The translations under genes and the position numbers were made by a program. The notes below the pieces were generated by a model that was not told the origin of the DNA, did no database searches, and worked only from the letters and a program-made list of their open reading frames with translations. A stretch of 56,820 nucleotides of DNA from Candidatus Peregrinibacteria bacterium (GTDB lineage: Bacteria; Patescibacteriota; Gracilibacteria; UBA1369; JACRIC01): the NCBI GenBank assembly GCA_016188705.1, contig JACPHH010000009.1:1-56820 (forward strand), written 5' to 3'. Below are positions 22,165-30,639 of this stretch, one piece after another. How positions within the stretch are numbered: the first letter of the stretch is position 1; every line of letters begins with the position of its first letter.

Positions 22165-24972
22165 TTAAGGAAGCAGGGCTGGGAGGTCTTCCGTGTCGGC
22201 TTCTGTGTTAATTTTAGGGAGCGCGTTTTCGTTATTTGTATTATCGATATTGTTTTCAAGTCTGTTTTCAAGACGCACGGTAATTTGGCTTGTTTTTGAA
22301 TAGAAAAGTTTATCGAAAACCGTCACGCGGATATCAAGTTCTGAGCCTTCGGGATTGAGTTTTGAAATACGCAATAATCCCTCGTAAGGTTCATTTTTTG
22401 TTGTATATTGCAGTTGATCATTGAGGTAAAATTCAACATGATCGACTCCAAGCGGCGCATTCACATCTATTTCGACTTTCAATTTTCCAGGCGCAATCGA
22501 TGATTGAGGGAGAGGCGAGATGATTTTAATATTTGGCGCGCGCAGCGCCGTTGTTTCATCATGGATTGGACAATTTTCCGTTGGAGCCATGCCTTCAAAA
22601 TCGCCCTGCTCTTGTTTATAAGCAACCCATGCCTGAACTCCCGCTTCCCAATTTGGATATTTGTCAGGGAGGATGGAATGATGCACTTCGAAGGATTTTT
22701 CTATGATTTTTTCTTTAGGACACCACTCTGTCGCGAGTTTTCCCGTGGTCGTATCAATGGAAACGATTTGAAATGTATTATCTAATTCTTTTGGGACTCC
22801 GAAGCTTGTAAAATATTCTGAAATTACGTATTCCTGAGGAGTGGAAACCCCCGGAAGAAGTCCGCTTATCTTGCTTACTTGGATTTTTTGAATGCCAGGA
22901 GGCATCGAAAAATTTTCATTTGGTTTTTCTTTTAATGCCTCTCTCATGAAAGCATTCCAAATGGGCGCGGCTACATTGTATCCATCCGCGTTGTAAGCCG
23001 TTTTGCTGCCATCGGTATTTCCCGCCCAAACGCCGGCAACAAGAGAAGGAGTGTAGCCGATAGTCCAAAGATTTCCCGGATAATTGCTGTCAGGTTTTGT
23101 ACTGGTGCCGGTTTTAACCGCGGCGGCATGTCCTTCAAGATTGAGCCTTTGTCCTATATTGACACTCGTATCGGAAAGAATGTCATTCACGAGAAATGCC
23201 ACTTCAGGATTTAATACTTCTTTTCCTTGATCTTTTTCGTCCCACTCTGCAAGAATTTGTTTTTGGGCGTTTTCTATTTTTAAAAATGGCGTAACTTCTT
23301 TTTTTATGCCATTATTCGCGAATACCGCATACCCCGCGACCATGTCAAGAAGCGTTACTTCGCTCGATCCCAAAGCCAAGGAAGGTCCATAGTACCTTTT
23401 TTCATCGACACTCATCATTCCAAAGGATTTGATCATTTCTATAACGGAGTTTTGTTCTCCCGCGAGAAAGTATGCTTTTATCGCTGGAATATTTCGTGAT
23501 TTTCCCAATGCCGTTCGTATGTTAATGGCTCCAAAAAATTTTCCGTCAAAGTTTTTCGGCCGATAGTCTCCAAAATCCGTGGAAACGTCATGCAGCACTG
23601 TCGCCGGTCCATAACCGTTCAGAAAAGAGCGAGCATAAATAAATGGTTTAAATGATGATCCAGGCTGCCTCGGCCGTAAAGCAACATTGACGTTTCCGCT
23701 GATCTCGGTATTCGAGTAGTCGACCGCGCCGACCATGGCGAGAATTTGTCCGGTTTTCGGGTCGATTGCCACAAGACTTGCGTTATTCACGTCGTAAGTT
23801 TCTAAATTTTGAATGGCGTTATTTTTAATAATTGTGTCCGCGATGGTTTGTAGTTTTAAATCCAACGTGGTGTATACTTGCAATCCTCCTTGTTCCACGA
23901 GGTCCTTTCCATAGGTTTTTTCAAGAAGTTCTTTTATGTAGAGTACGAAATGCGGAGCTTTCATATTGCTTTTTGGAGGCATAAATTGGACATTGTGTAT
24001 TTCCTTGAGAGCCTGATCGCGCGTGTTTTTATCAATGAGATTTACTTCGAGCATTCTGTTCACCACGAGGTCGGATCGACCTGCGATGTAAACTGATCGT
24101 CCTTCCATCAAAGGTACTTCGCTTCCAATGAGTCCAATGAAATATTCGTCATTTTTTAAATCCTTTTCGTTTTGTATATTTCTTTTTTGTATTTCTTCAG
24201 GTTCTAATTCTTTAATGAAGTGGGAAGCGCTATTTTGTCCGTATGGAGAATAGTAGCTTGGAGCCTTGGGAATTGCCGCGAGTATCACGCTTTCGGCTAT
24301 AGTGAGATCCGAAGCATTTTTATTAAAATAGGTTTTTGCCGCCATTTGCGCTCCGTAGGCATTGTTTCCATAAGGAATTTTATTGAGATAGAGTTCAAGG
24401 ATTTCATTTTTAGAAAGAGTATTTTCAATTTTAACAGCGAGAATGAGTTCTTTGAGTTTTCTTAGGAGCGTGCGTTCGGATGTTAAAAAATTGAGTTTTA
24501 CGAATTGCTGCGTGATAGTAGATCCTCCGCATTTGCTTTTTGAAGGGAGAAAATGGTATGCCGCGCAACGAAGTATGGCTATGGTATCAAAGCCCGGGTG
24601 TTTGTAAAATTCGTCGTCTTCAATGGCGATTGTCGCATTGATGAGATTTTTTGAAATTTTTTCGAGTTTTACGATTTCACGATTTTCTTCTCCGTGAATG
24701 GCATAGAGAAGTTCTCCGTTTCTATCAAAAATGCGCGTTGATTCGATGAGTGACAGTTTTCGAAAATCATCGCTGGATGGAAGGCTGATTGATATGACCG
24801 CCACGACTCCGATTATTGAAATAATGCCAAATAGTATCATCGCTCCTGCGGCAAGGACGATACTGTAGATTATTTTTTTCCATTTCGGCGTGCGCGGATT
24901 TTTTATAAATTTTCGAATTTTTTCTAAATGATAGTGTTTTTGATATTTGAAAATATTTCTTTTTTTGAACAT
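22165..24972 (-). CDS. Class A penicillin-binding protein (PBP1A-like bifunctional transglycosylase/transpeptidase)
   Basis: 935 residues. A short cytoplasmic basic N-terminus and a membrane helix (about 38-63) are followed by the GT51 glycosyltransferase domain with catalytic Glu in AIEDDEFYKHPG (about 115) and GGSTITQQFVK. The penicillin-binding transpeptidase domain has SxxK in GSSFKPF (about 438), SxN in S-R-N-I-P and KTGTS (about 620). A C-terminal extracellular Ig-like domain (about 820-910: ISPLPQSSIAPGKLKVEIDV and VEFYLNDQLQYTT) is of the type often added to PBPs. It polymerises lipid II and cross-links peptidoglycan outside the membrane, so the organism makes its own wall. It is transcribed alone, with tRNA-Pro downstream. 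Length is somewhat above average because of the Ig domain. Confidence 0.93.
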   Translation of the reverse strand: MFKKRNIFKYQKHYHLEKIRKFIKNPRTPKWKKIIYSIVLAAGAMILFGIISIIGVVAVISISLPSSDDFRKLSLIESTRIFDRNGELLYAIHGEENREIVKLEKISKNLINATIAIEDDEFYKHPGFDTIAILRCAAYHFLPSKSKCGGSTITQQFVKLNFLTSERTLLRKLKELILAVKIENTLSKNEILELYLNKIPYGNNAYGAQMAAKTYFNKNASDLTIAESVILAAIPKAPSYYSPYGQNSASHFIKELEPEEIQKRNIQNEKDLKNDEYFIGLIGSEVPLMEGRSVYIAGRSDLVVNRMLEVNLIDKNTRDQALKEIHNVQFMPPKSNMKAPHFVLYIKELLEKTYGKDLVEQGGLQVYTTLDLKLQTIADTIIKNNAIQNLETYDVNNASLVAIDPKTGQILAMVGAVDYSNTEISGNVNVALRPRQPGSSFKPFIYARSFLNGYGPATVLHDVSTDFGDYRPKNFDGKFFGAINIRTALGKSRNIPAIKAYFLAGEQNSVIEMIKSFGMMSVDEKRYYGPSLALGSSEVTLLDMVAGYAVFANNGIKKEVTPFLKIENAQKQILAEWDEKDQGKEVLNPEVAFLVNDILSDTSVNIGQRLNLEGHAAAVKTGTSTKPDSNYPGNLWTIGYTPSLVAGVWAGNTDGSKTAYNADGYNVAAPIWNAFMREALKEKPNENFSMPPGIQKIQVSKISGLLPGVSTPQEYVISEYFTSFGVPKELDNTFQIVSIDTTTGKLATEWCPKEKIIEKSFEVHHSILPDKYPNWEAGVQAWVAYKQEQGDFEGMAPTENCPIHDETTALRAPNIKIISPLPQSSIAPGKLKVEIDVNAPLGVDHVEFYLNDQLQYTTKNEPYEGLLRISKLNPEGSELDIRVTVFDKLFYSKTSQITVRLENRLENNIDNTNNENALPKINTEADTEDLPALLP

Positions 24973-25070
24973 TTTTAAAAAATGAAGTACTGGTGTTTTG
25001 CATGTTTTGTTTTGATAGCGCTGGGTTTTTTATTTACGTTTTTTAGAGATTCCTTGATTATGAACTGTTT

Positions 25071-27611
25071 TTAAAGTCCGCGAATTTCCGCTCCGGCTTT
25101 TTTGAGTTCGAAAAATATTTTTTGCTGCATATCACGTATTTCTTCGTCGGTAAGCGTATGATCTTCCGCTCGAAGCGTAATAGAAAATGCTAAAGCTTTT
25201 TTCCCTTCACCGATTTGAGTTCCTTTAAATATATCAAAAAGCGTTATTTTCGTAATGAGTTTTCCTGGAACCTTTTTCATCGCGTCTTCCATGTTTTTTA
25301 CGGTTGTTTTTTCCGGAATAATGAGCGAAACGTCAAAAGATGTTTCTGGAAATTTTGGAAGAGGATGGTAGCGTATTTCGTGTTGTTGCGATTTTTTAAC
25401 GAGATTTGTTAAATCTATTTCAAAGAGAGCTATTTTTACATCAAGATCCAAATTTTTTATTATTTGCGGATGGAGTTCGTAACAAGAAGCAATTTTTTCT
25501 TTTCCTTGATTGAATTCAAGAAATTTTAATGGATGCGCGTAATCTGGAGCAGGTTTTATCTCTTTTTCGCACTGTGTATATTGGGCAAGAAAAGTTTCGA
25601 GCGCGCCAAGAGCTTTTTCGAATATTTCTCCGGGTTCTTTTTTAGGAACGATGATAGCGCCCAAAATGACTTTTTTTTCTTCAGGCATGTAGGAGCCTTT
25701 TTCTTTATAGGTCCGTCCTATTTCGTAGAGTTTGAAGTTATTAAAAAATCTTAAATTTTCCCGGATATTTTTAAGAAGATTTGGAAGAAGCGACGCGCGC
25801 ATGTATTTTTGTTCTTCGGAGAGGTAATTGCGCAGCACAATATGATCTTCCGATTTAAGAAAACATTTTTTATAATCTTCTTCGCCGTAGAATGAATAAT
25901 TGTAGGTTTCTGTAAACCCGAGTCCCAGCGAAAGAATTTTTCGCGCTTTTATTTTGAGTCGGCGTTCGATATTATCTCGCGGCACTTTGACGGGAAGCAA
26001 TGGAAGCGCTGGTTCAATATGTTCATAGCCATACATTCGAGCTATTTCTTCGATGACATCGTCTTCAATGAGCACGTCTTTTGTCACGCGATGCGATGGC
26101 ACAGAAATTTCTAACAGTTTTTCCTTCGAAGTTACGGTAAATTCAAGCGACACAAGTATTTTTTTCATTGCCGCGATCGAAAGTTTTTTTCCGAGTTTTG
26201 AATTTACTTTTTCCGCTGATACGGTAATCGAGTGTTTTTTTGGTTTCCATGTTCCTTCGTCTATGAATGAGCTTGCTATTTGAGCAGAGGGACAGAGAGT
26301 TTGGATGAGTTTTATTAGCCGTTTAAGAGCTATTTCCGCGAGAGCGGGGTCGAGGCTTTTTTCAAAACGTTGCGCCGATTCGGTTCGGAGATTGAGAGAT
26401 TGGGCTGTTTTTCTTGTTGAATAAGGTTCAAAATTGGCTGATTCGAGAAAAATTTCAGTTGTTCCATCCTTAATTTCTGAGTTTTGTCCTCCCATTATTC
26501 CCGCGAGCGCCAGGGCTTTTTTCGAATCGCTGATAAGAAGCATTTCTTTCGTGAGAGAATGCGTATTTCCATCGAGGGTTTGAAATTTTTCTTTTTTTTG
26601 AGCATTTCGTATGATAATCGCACGCGTTCCATGAGCGTCTTTTTCAATCATGCCGAGGTCAAACGCGTGGAGCGGTTGGCCGACTTCAGCCATGACGTAA
26701 TTAGTCGCATCCACGATGGCGTTAATTGATTTGTAGCCAATGGATTCGAGCCGCGTTTTTAGCCATATGGGCGATTTTTCAATTGTGACATTGGTCAGAG
26801 CAATTCCGCAATATCTTGGACATTGATGAATATTTTGAATGCTAACGCGCATGGAAATTTTTGAAAAATGTTTTTTTTCGTTTTCAAAATTGTGTTTTTC
26901 ATTGGATTCATGCGCGAATTCGGATTCATTTTCGAATTTTGTTTCAGTTTTGAATTTGTATTCAGATGAAAGTTCGAGTTTTAATGGGCGCAATTTTTTT
27001 CCAAATATCGCGGCCAATTCTCGCGCGATGCCGTAATGTCCCCAAAGATCAGGTCGATGAGTCAATGATTTATTATCCATTTCAAAAATAGTATCTTTTT
27101 CGCCAAAAATGGTTTTTAGATGGGTTCCTGGTTTTATTTCCATGGCGTTCAAATCAACCATGTCGTTCAAATCAACGATGCCTGATTTTTGTTGGTTGGA
27201 TTTTTCTTCTTCATGTAGTCCGATTTCTGACCCAGCACAGAGCATTCCTTCACTTTCCACTCCTCGTATTTTCGCCTTTTCCAATGTTACAGGATCGCCT
27301 TCGCCATGCCATTTTACTTTTGCGCCGATTTTAGCAAAAGGAGCCTGCATGCCGATGTAAATATTTTGAGCTCCGCATACTACTTGGTATTCTTTTTTTC
27401 CATCCGTTACTTTGCAGATTGTTAATTTGTCGGCATTGGGGTGTTTTTCCATGGTAAGAATTTTTCCGACTACGATATTTTCAAAATCACTGCCGGTTTC
27501 GTACAAACCTTCCACTTCAGCGGTGTGCAGCGTGAGCAGTTTTGCTATTTCTTGCGATGATGTTTTGCCGAGGTCGACAAATTCATTGAGCCAATTGCGT
27601 GAAATTTTCAT
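25071..27611 (-). CDS. pheT: Phenylalanyl-tRNA synthetase beta subunit
   Basis: 846 residues. In order: tRNA-binding OB domain (about 40-155; VVGKILTMEKHPNADKLTIC, VVCGAQNI), B3/B4 editing domain, B5 domain (about 400-480), the class II-like core and a C-terminal anticodon-binding B8/FDX-ACB domain (about 750-846; LPKFPETSFDVSLII). It pairs with PheS to charge tRNA-Phe. Two oddities in the N-terminal third: a 17-bp tandem duplication at about 27140-27180 (encoding V-D-L-N-D-M-V-D-L-N-A-M), and a K/E/F/N-rich insertion at about residues 209-247 (KFKTETKFENESEF and onward) just before the conserved SIQNIHQCPRYCG. It starts 13 bp after pheS, so they form one operon. Confidence 0.95.
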   Translation of the reverse strand: MKISRNWLNEFVDLGKTSSQEIAKLLTLHTAEVEGLYETGSDFENIVVGKILTMEKHPNADKLTICKVTDGKKEYQVVCGAQNIYIGMQAPFAKIGAKVKWHGEGDPVTLEKAKIRGVESEGMLCAGSEIGLHEEEKSNQQKSGIVDLNDMVDLNAMEIKPGTHLKTIFGEKDTIFEMDNKSLTHRPDLWGHYGIARELAAIFGKKLRPLKLELSSEYKFKTETKFENESEFAHESNEKHNFENEKKHFSKISMRVSIQNIHQCPRYCGIALTNVTIEKSPIWLKTRLESIGYKSINAIVDATNYVMAEVGQPLHAFDLGMIEKDAHGTRAIIIRNAQKKEKFQTLDGNTHSLTKEMLLISDSKKALALAGIMGGQNSEIKDGTTEIFLESANFEPYSTRKTAQSLNLRTESAQRFEKSLDPALAEIALKRLIKLIQTLCPSAQIASSFIDEGTWKPKKHSITVSAEKVNSKLGKKLSIAAMKKILVSLEFTVTSKEKLLEISVPSHRVTKDVLIEDDVIEEIARMYGYEHIEPALPLLPVKVPRDNIERRLKIKARKILSLGLGFTETYNYSFYGEEDYKKCFLKSEDHIVLRNYLSEEQKYMRASLLPNLLKNIRENLRFFNNFKLYEIGRTYKEKGSYMPEEKKVILGAIIVPKKEPGEIFEKALGALETFLAQYTQCEKEIKPAPDYAHPLKFLEFNQGKEKIASCYELHPQIIKNLDLDVKIALFEIDLTNLVKKSQQHEIRYHPLPKFPETSFDVSLIIPEKTTVKNMEDAMKKVPGKLITKITLFDIFKGTQIGEGKKALAFSITLRAEDHTLTDEEIRDMQQKIFFELKKAGAEIRGL
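26870..26985 (-). repeat. In-frame degenerate 18-bp repeat insertion in pheT
   Basis: About 38 residues between the conserved LRPLKLEL and SIQNIHQCPRYCG blocks are built of degenerate six-residue units (E-x-K-F-x-x: EYKFKT, ETKFEN, ESEFAH, ESNEKH). At the DNA level TTCGAATT/TTCGGATTC-type motifs recur every 18 bp. The usual PheT linker here is short. Confidence 0.65.
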
Positions 27612-27624
27612 ATATTATAAAAGT

Positions 27625-28821
27625 TCAAAATTGATGAAGAAATCGGAGGTCGCCGGACGTCAGGAGTCGAATATCATCAATCCCGTATCGCATCATTACA
27701 AGTCGAGTGAGGCCAAAGCCAAATGCCCAGCCTTGATATTTTTCAGAATCTATTCCTCCTGCTTTTAAAACGCTTGGATGAACCATTCCTGCGCCCATGA
27801 ATTCCATCCAGCCTGTTTGTTTGCAAACTCGGCATGGGCGGCTTTCAATTGTATCTACGTGGTCGGTTTCTACGCGATTTGTTTTCGCGCGGTTCATTTT
27901 TGCGTGTTCGATTTTTGAGCAGTTTATTTCTGCGTGTTCGATTTCCGCGCGATTAGTTTCGCCATGGTCGGCGCGGTCGATTTTTATCTGACCTTTTCCG
28001 TCGCAAATGAGGCAGGAAAAATCAAGCTCGAGGCCTGGCTCCACGAATGGAAAATATCCAGGTCGAAAACGCACGGACACTTCGCGTCCAAACAATCGGC
28101 TTAAAAATTCTTTCATCACTCCTTTGAGCGAAGCGAGAGAAATATCTTTATCTATCATAAGCCCTTCTACTTGATAAAAAGTGGAATCGTGCGACGCATC
28201 CGTTGCTTCATAACGAAAAACACGTCCAGGGACAATGATGCGAAGCGGGGCCCCATATTTTTCCATGGTTCGAACTTGAACAGGAGACGTGTGAGTGCGC
28301 AGCACGAGTTTTCCTTGTTTTGGATCCGATTTTTTTTCAATAAAAAATGTGTCCTGGATGTCCCGCGCCGGATGGTGAGCCGGAATATTTAATCCTTCGA
28401 AATTGTAGTACTCGCTTTCGATTTCCGGACCGTCCATAACGGCGAATCCCATTTGGCTAAAAATAGTTTCGACTTCTTCTTGCACTTGCGAGATAGGATG
28501 AATATGACCAATTTCGCATGGCGCGCCTGGCGCCGTAAGATCGATCCATTCGTTTTCCAATGATTTTGAAAGTTCCGCGTTTTCAAGTTTCGAGCGTTTT
28601 TTTTCTATTTCGTTTTCCAGCTCGATTTTAATTTTATTGGCGAGTTGGCCGATGACGCGTTTTTGTTCAGCGGATAAATCTTTGAGGCCGCGAAGAATCG
28701 TCGTTAGTTCGCCTTTTCTTCCCAAATATTTCACTTCGATTTCGCGAAGCTGGTGAAGATCATTTGCTTTGAATAGAGCGTCGAGCGTGTTTTCTTCGAG
28801 TTTTTGAAGAGATTGTTCCAT
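27625..28821 (-). CDS. pheS: Phenylalanyl-tRNA synthetase alpha subunit with a repeat insertion
   Basis: 398 residues; a standard PheS is about 330-350. It has an N-terminal coiled-coil (about 1-90), then the class II core with motif 2 (FRYEATDASHDSTFYQVEGL) and motif 3 near the C-terminus (GFGLTRLVMMRYGIDDIRL). Two Cys pairs, CLICDGKG and CRVCKQTGWMEFMG, are normally almost adjacent; here they are separated by about 45 residues of pentapeptide repeats (about residues 282-326). The catalytic Phe-binding and ATP-binding motifs are intact, so the enzyme is probably active with a loop protruding from its surface. It is the first gene of pheS-pheT; no T-box leader is visible upstream. Confidence 0.95.
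   Translation of the reverse strand: MEQSLQKLEENTLDALFKANDLHQLREIEVKYLGRKGELTTILRGLKDLSAEQKRVIGQLANKIKIELENEIEKKRSKLENAELSKSLENEWIDLTAPGAPCEIGHIHPISQVQEEVETIFSQMGFAVMDGPEIESEYYNFEGLNIPAHHPARDIQDTFFIEKKSDPKQGKLVLRTHTSPVQVRTMEKYGAPLRIIVPGRVFRYEATDASHDSTFYQVEGLMIDKDISLASLKGVMKEFLSRLFGREVSVRFRPGYFPFVEPGLELDFSCLICDGKGQIKIDRADHGETNRAEIEHAEINCSKIEHAKMNRAKTNRVETDHVDTIESRPCRVCKQTGWMEFMGAGMVHPSVLKAGGIDSEKYQGWAFGFGLTRLVMMRYGIDDIRLLTSGDLRFLHQF
27841..27975 (-). repeat. In-frame 15-bp (pentapeptide) repeat insertion in pheS
   Basis: Pentapeptide units NRAEI, EHAEI, NCSKI, EHAKM, NRAKT, NRVET and DHVDT (consensus [NED]-[RH]-A-[EK]-[ITM]) lie between the two conserved Cys pairs of PheS. At the DNA level the 15-bp unit resembles CGTGTTCGATTTCTG-type sequence on the plus strand, with TTTC/TTTT and GCG motifs recurring. 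Confidence 0.85.
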
Positions 28822-28882
28822 GCGTGAATAAAAAGTAAAATTGCAGTAGATAGTACGTTTTTCTTAAGGTTCCTTAGGAGTT

Positions 28883-28906
28883 GTTCATATAAAATTTTAT
28901 GTGAAC
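28883..28906. repeat. 24-bp near-perfect palindrome in the pheS-pemK intergenic region
   Basis: GTTCATATAAAA then TTTTATGTGAAC is palindromic except for one T/C pair. A second GTGAACAA motif occurs about 100 bp downstream (28992-28999), so TTGTTCA...TGAACAA may also bound a larger element (28881-28999). CTTAAGG-TT-CCTTAG (28863-28877) next to it resembles the end of repeat family A. The 224-bp gap 28822-29045 holds nothing else recognisable. Confidence 0.55.
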
Positions 28907-29045
28907 ACTGCCTGAAAAAAATTGTGAAAAAATCGCTTTCACTGTAACGCTTTTGACGTTTTTTCGCAATAAATTTATCTGTGAAAATCGTGGGTGAACA
29001 ATTTTTAGAGTAACTGTCCTCCTCTGTTGCTTTTTTAGATGTTTT

Positions 29046-29375
29046 TTAGCAGATGAAGGAAATGACTTTTTCTTTTACTTTTTTCAGTTTTTCATTTTTC
29101 AATAAGCCGACTTTTTTTATAATGAGTTTTTTTTCAATGCTTAAAATATTTGAAAATCTTATATATGATTTTTTTAAAAGTTTTCCTTCTTGCATATCGG
29201 ATTGAGCCAATTCCAGTGAATATTTTTTCTTTCCTTCTTTTGTTGAAATCGCGAGAATAATGACATTGGCAAACGCATTAAATTTTTTATTGGAAATGAC
29301 AAGCGCCGGCCTGAGTTTCGATTCGGTAAAATTTGTAAATGGAAAATGAATGATCACAATCTGGCCTTGTTTCAT
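29046..29375 (-). CDS. PemK/MazF-family toxin (mRNA interferase)
   Basis: 109 residues, the usual length for the family. It starts with KQGQIVIIHFPFTNFTESKLRPALVISN, where the block Q-G-x-I-V-x-x-x-F-P-F, the R-P-A-L-V-I-S motif and a later A-I-S-T-K are typical of the PemK/MazF fold (quoted in parts: GQIVIIHFPF and LRPALVISN). MazF-type toxins are sequence-specific endoribonucleases that cleave mRNA when the antitoxin is lost. It starts 6 bp downstream of the antitoxin gene stop, the normal antitoxin-toxin order, and the two are surely co-transcribed. Confidence 0.85.
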   Translation of the reverse strand: MKQGQIVIIHFPFTNFTESKLRPALVISNKKFNAFANVIILAISTKEGKKKYSLELAQSDMQEGKLLKKSYIRFSNILSIEKKLIIKKVGLLKNEKLKKVKEKVISFIC

Positions 29376-29381
29376 ATTATT

Positions 29382-29624
29382 TTACATTTTAAAAATATCG
29401 TCGTCATCATCGTTTTTCCAGAAAGATAATGATGTTTCAAGTGTTTTATAATAATCGTTTTCATCTTCTTTAAAAATAAGTTCTTCGTCATAGCGAGGAC
29501 TGACTTCAAGAATCGGTTTTGAATGGTAAAGGACGATATATTTTATATTTTTTTCCCGAGCTTCTTTCCAAAGAGTAGTAATATTTTTTCTAAAAGATTT
29601 GAGACTTATTACTTTGTTTGTCAT
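29382..29624 (-). CDS. Phd/YefM-like antitoxin
   Basis: 80 residues from ATG 29624 (MTNKVISLKSFRKN). An upstream in-frame ATG at 29696 would add a hydrophobic stretch unlike an antitoxin and was rejected. The N-terminal half (ISLKSFRKNITTLWKEAREK, then YIVLYHSKPILEV) fits the Phd/YefM beta-alpha DNA-binding fold. The C-terminal half is acidic and probably disordered (FKEDENDYYKTLETS, WKNDDDDDIFKM), as in toxin-neutralising tails. It should repress its own promoter together with the toxin. The pairing of a Phd-like antitoxin with a PemK toxin is found in other CPR and Gram-positive genomes. Confidence 0.8.
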   Translation of the reverse strand: MTNKVISLKSFRKNITTLWKEAREKNIKYIVLYHSKPILEVSPRYDEELIFKEDENDYYKTLETSLSFWKNDDDDDIFKM

Positions 29625-29703
29625 AATTTTGCGAGGGTAAAAAGTTACATTTTTTATGTACACTATTATGCTAACTTTATTATTGAGAAAAATCAAGTTT
29701 TAA

Positions 29704-29734
29704 CAAAAACCCAGCTTGAGAGCTAGGCTTTTGT
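29704..29734 (-). terminator. Terminator of the 29800-30573 gene
   Basis: On the minus strand ACAAAAGCCTAGCT-CTCA-AGCTGGGTTTTTGT forms a stem with a four-base loop and a T-run. It lies 66 bp after the stop of the upstream gene and before the antitoxin gene. Confidence 0.7.
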
Positions 29735-29799
29735 ATGGTTTCGATTTATATGATTTTTGAAAATTTGTTTTTCAAAAATTCAGTGTTTAAAAAAAATGA

Positions 29800-30573
29800 T
29801 TATTCCGCGTAAAAAGAAAGAGTGGCGTAGTCGCCGGAATAGTATTTATATTCTGAAATATAACTGTAATCTACTGTATAAGGTTTAATGTATGAGGCTC
29901 CCCATACATTTAAGATTGACGAAGGAAGGTCTCCAGAAATAGAGAGATTTTCATATGTTTCGCTTGATCCATTCATGGCAACAACAGGGCTTGAACATTC
30001 ATAATATACATGAGTTTTAGTAGGGATTATTGGATCGACTGAGGTATAACTTCTAGAGGATTCACATTTAAAATCTTTGCCTTCAGTAAAGGAATAATAA
30101 GAAGAATTATATGAGCGACCAAGAACGACTCGGAATGATCTTCCTTTGTCTTGCGCCGCTAAAAGCGTGTAGAAATCACCTTGAAGTATTTGTCCGCTTT
30201 GAGCGTTGAGCATGAGCACCTTTTGAGGTTTATCCCATGTTTGCGTGGTAGTCTGCATTTTGGCAGCAATTTCATCCGCGGCTTCTTTGGAAATAGGGTT
30301 TGCGGCAAATTGTTTTTTATCAATATCCATGCTGTATCCTAGATCATATTTTGTGAACGTAGCTTCTATTTTGTCATCAAAAATTTTTTTCTTGAGTGTT
30401 TTTATGACCCCTTTCTTCGCCGATGTTGTTTCCGCGGCCGGTTTTGAAGTAGTGATTTGGCTTATGGACGCCTTCAGATTGTTTTCTTGGTAGCGCGCCA
30501 TGACAACAATGGCTATAATGATAGCCAGAAAACCAATGCCCATCAACCAGTGGGTATTTTTTTTGTTTTCCAT
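29800..30573 (-). CDS. Membrane-anchored extracytoplasmic protein of unknown function
   Basis: 257 residues. An N-terminal membrane anchor (WLMGIGFLAIIIAIVVMARY, residues 9-28) is followed by a Ser/Thr/Ala/Lys linker and a soluble part. The rest is rich in Tyr, Ser and Asp, contains only two Cys residues (FKCESSRS and YYECSSPVV, about 170 and 195) that could form a disulfide, and is probably beta-rich. No family is recognised. It is transcribed alone between the O-antigen ligase gene and the toxin-antitoxin pair, with a terminator downstream. It is probably exposed at the outer face of the membrane. Confidence 0.6.
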   Translation of the reverse strand: MENKKNTHWLMGIGFLAIIIAIVVMARYQENNLKASISQITTSKPAAETTSAKKGVIKTLKKKIFDDKIEATFTKYDLGYSMDIDKKQFAANPISKEAADEIAAKMQTTTQTWDKPQKVLMLNAQSGQILQGDFYTLLAAQDKGRSFRVVLGRSYNSSYYSFTEGKDFKCESSRSYTSVDPIIPTKTHVYYECSSPVVAMNGSSETYENLSISGDLPSSILNVWGASYIKPYTVDYSYISEYKYYSGDYATLSFYAE

Positions 30574-30639
30574 GATGCTAAAGTTAAGGATTATGTTTTT
30601 ATTATTAAGAAAAGGGTGAAAAAAATCAAATGTTTTTAG

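Noticed and set aside
28822-28882. T-box leader or attenuator for pheS
   Set aside because: No T-box consensus, specifier stem or terminator/antiterminator pair is visible; only repeat remnants are seen.
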